Below are positions 62,232-64,000 of a stretch of 64,000 nt of DNA, piece after piece (the stretch's first letter is position 1; each line of letters opens with the position of its first letter). Origin of the DNA: an uncultured Paracoccaceae bacterium (GTDB lineage Bacteria > Pseudomonadota > Alphaproteobacteria > Rhodobacterales > Rhodobacteraceae); the NCBI GenBank assembly GCA_947488175.1, contig CANKYO010000003.1, forward strand, positions 310,001 through 374,000, in the 5' to 3' direction. A program made the position numbers and the translations under genes. Below the pieces are notes generated by a model, which saw nothing but the letters and a program-made list of their open reading frames with translations, was not told the DNA's origin and searched no databases.

Positions 62232-64000
62232 ATGCATTTTGATGACAACGTGTCGCCCACGGGTAGTTTTCGTTCCGTACTGCTGGGGTCAACCGCAATC
62301 GCCCTAGGTATGGTTTTTGTATTTGGGGCGGGGCTGTACAGTCCAGTCGCAGCGGAAACGCTTAGGTGGAACGATGCCGATACCAGAAACGACTGGGACC
62401 AGGATGATGGTACTTCTGAAGAAGGTCTGGACAATTGGCTTCGCGGTGCTGGCGCGGGAAGCGCCGAAGACTTTAATCCCGGCGATGATGCTGTTTTTGA
62501 AGGCACGCCTGCTGAGACCATCACTGTCATTGAGGATGTGTCACCGGATTCCATGACATTCGACACGTCAGGCTATGTGATCAACGGTACAAACGACAAT
62601 ACAAACATTATCTTTGAAGAGCATTCCGGTGGGCCGGACGAGAACCGGATTGATGTTGTCAGCGGCACGGCCGAGATCGGCGCGGTCATCCGCTTTTTCA
62701 ATGACGTCACGGTCAACGAAGCAGGCGGCGGAAGCACGGGAACACTGATTTTGTCCGGTGCAAACCAAGATGCTGGTGCTGGGCGGTCTTCTGCAACCAT
62801 CACGCTCGAAGGTGGCGGTCTGACCATCTCTGGCTCCGGTCAGATTGGTTTCGAGGATTCACTTGCAGTCACCGATGGTGACTTGACGGTGCAAGGCCAA
62901 GTGAATGTTGGAAGTGCTGTTGACGGATTTACTAGAGGAAATGTGACGGTTTCCGGCGCTGGCTCGCTCAGTCTGGAAGGCGGCACAATCTTTGGTCAGA
63001 CACTGATCCAGGGCGGCAATGCCGTTGGTCTTGGCGGCAACTTCGACGATGGTGTTTTGATGACGGGCGGTGCCCTTGATTTCGAGGCAACCACATCGGG
63101 CGATGTTGTTAATGGAGAAGTTGGCGGAACCGGAGGCACACTTACCATCAATCAGTTTGCGGCGGATGGTTCAACACCGGTCGCCCTGAATGGCAATGTG
63201 ACGAACAATGTCGGCGCTACGGTCAACAACGGTACCATCAATGGTAATGTCATCCAGAATGGTGGGACTGTTGCCAATAATGCGAGTCCCCTTGTCGGTG
63301 ACCCGGATGCACGGATCACCGGAACCGTCACCGTGAACGATGGCGGTTTCACCAACGCTGGTGAAATTGGCGGTACAGTAACTGTATCAGGCTCCGGGGC
63401 GGATTTTGACAATACGGGTTCGCTGGAAAGCATACTGATTGTCACAGATGGGTCTTTTGACAATCAGGCTGGCGGCAGTGTCACGGGGTTGGCGACTGTT
63501 AGTGGTGACAGCGATACTGGTGCTGCGGGTGTGTTGACCGCGTCCGGCGGCAGTTTTGATGGTGGCATTCAAGTCGACGCAGATGGCGAGTTGATTATCA
63601 CTGCCGACACAGGCACAGCCCTGGACCCCGTCAGCGTGACCAATAATGGCGGCACGATCAATATCAACGCGGGCACCCTGACAACCGATCTTCTGGATCA
63701 TCAGGACGGCATTACGAACAATGCCAGCAACATTGTTGGCGACGTGGATGTCGCCGGGGGCACCTTTAACAACCAGTCCGGGGCCGACATCGATGGAAGC
63801 GTCGATATCACCGGAACTGGTGTTGTGAACGCTGATGGCGGAACCTTTCAGCAGGATATCCAGATCAATGGCGGTACGCTGAACATCAATACGGATTTTG
63901 ACGAGACAGCACTTGGTGCCGTACAGACAATTCTGAACAGCGGAAACATCAATGTGGGGGCCGGTGCAGCAGCACCTGTGACCTTTACGACCGATTTTGA
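62232..64000 (+). CDS. Large repetitive surface protein, autotransporter-adhesin type, truncated by window end
   Basis: The open frame runs from the ATG at 62232 to the window edge (589 codons seen). An N-terminal signal of the extended type (about residues 15-46, FRSVLLGSTAIALGMVFVFG) ends at VAAE. After it come Asn-, Gly-, Thr- and Asp-rich imperfect repeats such as VTNNVGATVNNGTINGN, NAGEIGGTVTVSGSG and VAGGTFNNQSGADIDG, typical of beta-helical passenger domains of autotransporters and adhesins. No catalytic motif is seen. The C-terminal barrel or other export domain would lie beyond the window, so the secretion route is inferred. Confidence 0.8.
   Translation, partial: MHFDDNVSPTGSFRSVLLGSTAIALGMVFVFGAGLYSPVAAETLRWNDADTRNDWDQDDGTSEEGLDNWLRGAGAGSAEDFNPGDDAVFEGTPAETITVIEDVSPDSMTFDTSGYVINGTNDNTNIIFEEHSGGPDENRIDVVSGTAEIGAVIRFFNDVTVNEAGGGSTGTLILSGANQDAGAGRSSATITLEGGGLTISGSGQIGFEDSLAVTDGDLTVQGQVNVGSAVDGFTRGNVTVSGAGSLSLEGGTIFGQTLIQGGNAVGLGGNFDDGVLMTGGALDFEATTSGDVVNGEVGGTGGTLTINQFAADGSTPVALNGNVTNNVGATVNNGTINGNVIQNGGTVANNASPLVGDPDARITGTVTVNDGGFTNAGEIGGTVTVSGSGADFDNTGSLESILIVTDGSFDNQAGGSVTGLATVSGDSDTGAAGVLTASGGSFDGGIQVDADGELIITADTGTALDPVSVTNNGGTININAGTLTTDLLDHQDGITNNASNIVGDVDVAGGTFNNQSGADIDGSVDITGTGVVNADGGTFQQDIQINGGTLNINTDFDETALGAVQTILNSGNINVGAGAAAPVTFTTDF

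Overview
The window looks like chromosomal DNA of a Rhodobacteraceae (Roseobacter-group) alphaproteobacterium. The evidence is the gene content and order: petP-petR beside ilvE, a histone-deacetylase-like gene followed by xseB-ispA-dxs, gltD and gltB separated by small secreted-protein genes, a complex-I NDUFA9-like gene beside uppP, and moderately GC-rich, densely packed genes with many ATGA/GTGA overlaps. I see no phage genes, transposases, integrases or CRISPR arrays. Names rest on motif recognition by eye; no database search was run.

Layout. 1-6.5 kb: end of a membrane protein gene, then a leftward six-gene operon (DUF4129-like, DUF4350-like, MoxR ATPase, DUF58, SpoIIM-like, RDD). 6.6-12 kb: a YkgJ-type cysteine-cluster protein, a small lysine-rich protein, and a leftward pair coding a SAM/class III cyclase/AAA/TPR protein and a JmjC-like protein. 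12.4-22.3 kb: a PcaB-like lyase, a Wza-like export lipoprotein, and a penicillin-binding protein 1C/alpha-2-macroglobulin pair. 22.5-29.3 kb: a P-loop protein coupled to an ABC exporter whose nucleotide-binding half has lost its catalytic motifs, a histidine kinase, a response regulator, and a DUF4956/VTC polyphosphate-polymerase pair behind a consensus Pho box. 29.3-34.9 kb: a hypothetical gene, a LacI regulator, tRNA-Arg(CCT), a thiamine-precursor uptake operon (ykoF-thiX-thiZ-thiY) under a TPP riboswitch, and tRNA-Leu(CAG).

35-45.7 kb: NDUFA9-like gene, uppP, and glutamate synthase, with gltD and gltB separated by a tightly coupled four-gene cassette of secreted proteins. Three of these are paralogues, and five heptamers at about 11 bp phasing precede the cassette. 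45.7-53.5 kb: mtgA, a GST, queG, a soluble sugar dehydrogenase, an App1-like phosphatase, a fatty acid desaturase, a DMT transporter and two hypothetical genes. 53.8-62 kb: a phosphate-binding-protein/OmpA fusion, ilvE, petPR, and the HDAC-xseB-ispA-dxs run feeding isoprenoid synthesis. 62.2-64 kb: the start of a large repetitive surface protein that runs off the window, preceded by a TTAA-N7-TTAA CtrA-type site.

Themes: cell-envelope biogenesis and surveillance (pbpC/A2M, mtgA, uppP, Wza-like, OmpA fusion, surface protein), phosphate and nitrogen metabolism (Pho box/VTC, PstS-OmpA, gltBD) and signalling. The strongest candidates for something undescribed are the gltD-gltB cassette with its phased repeat array, the P-loop/dead-ABC pair linked to a two-component system, and the cyclase/JmjC pair.
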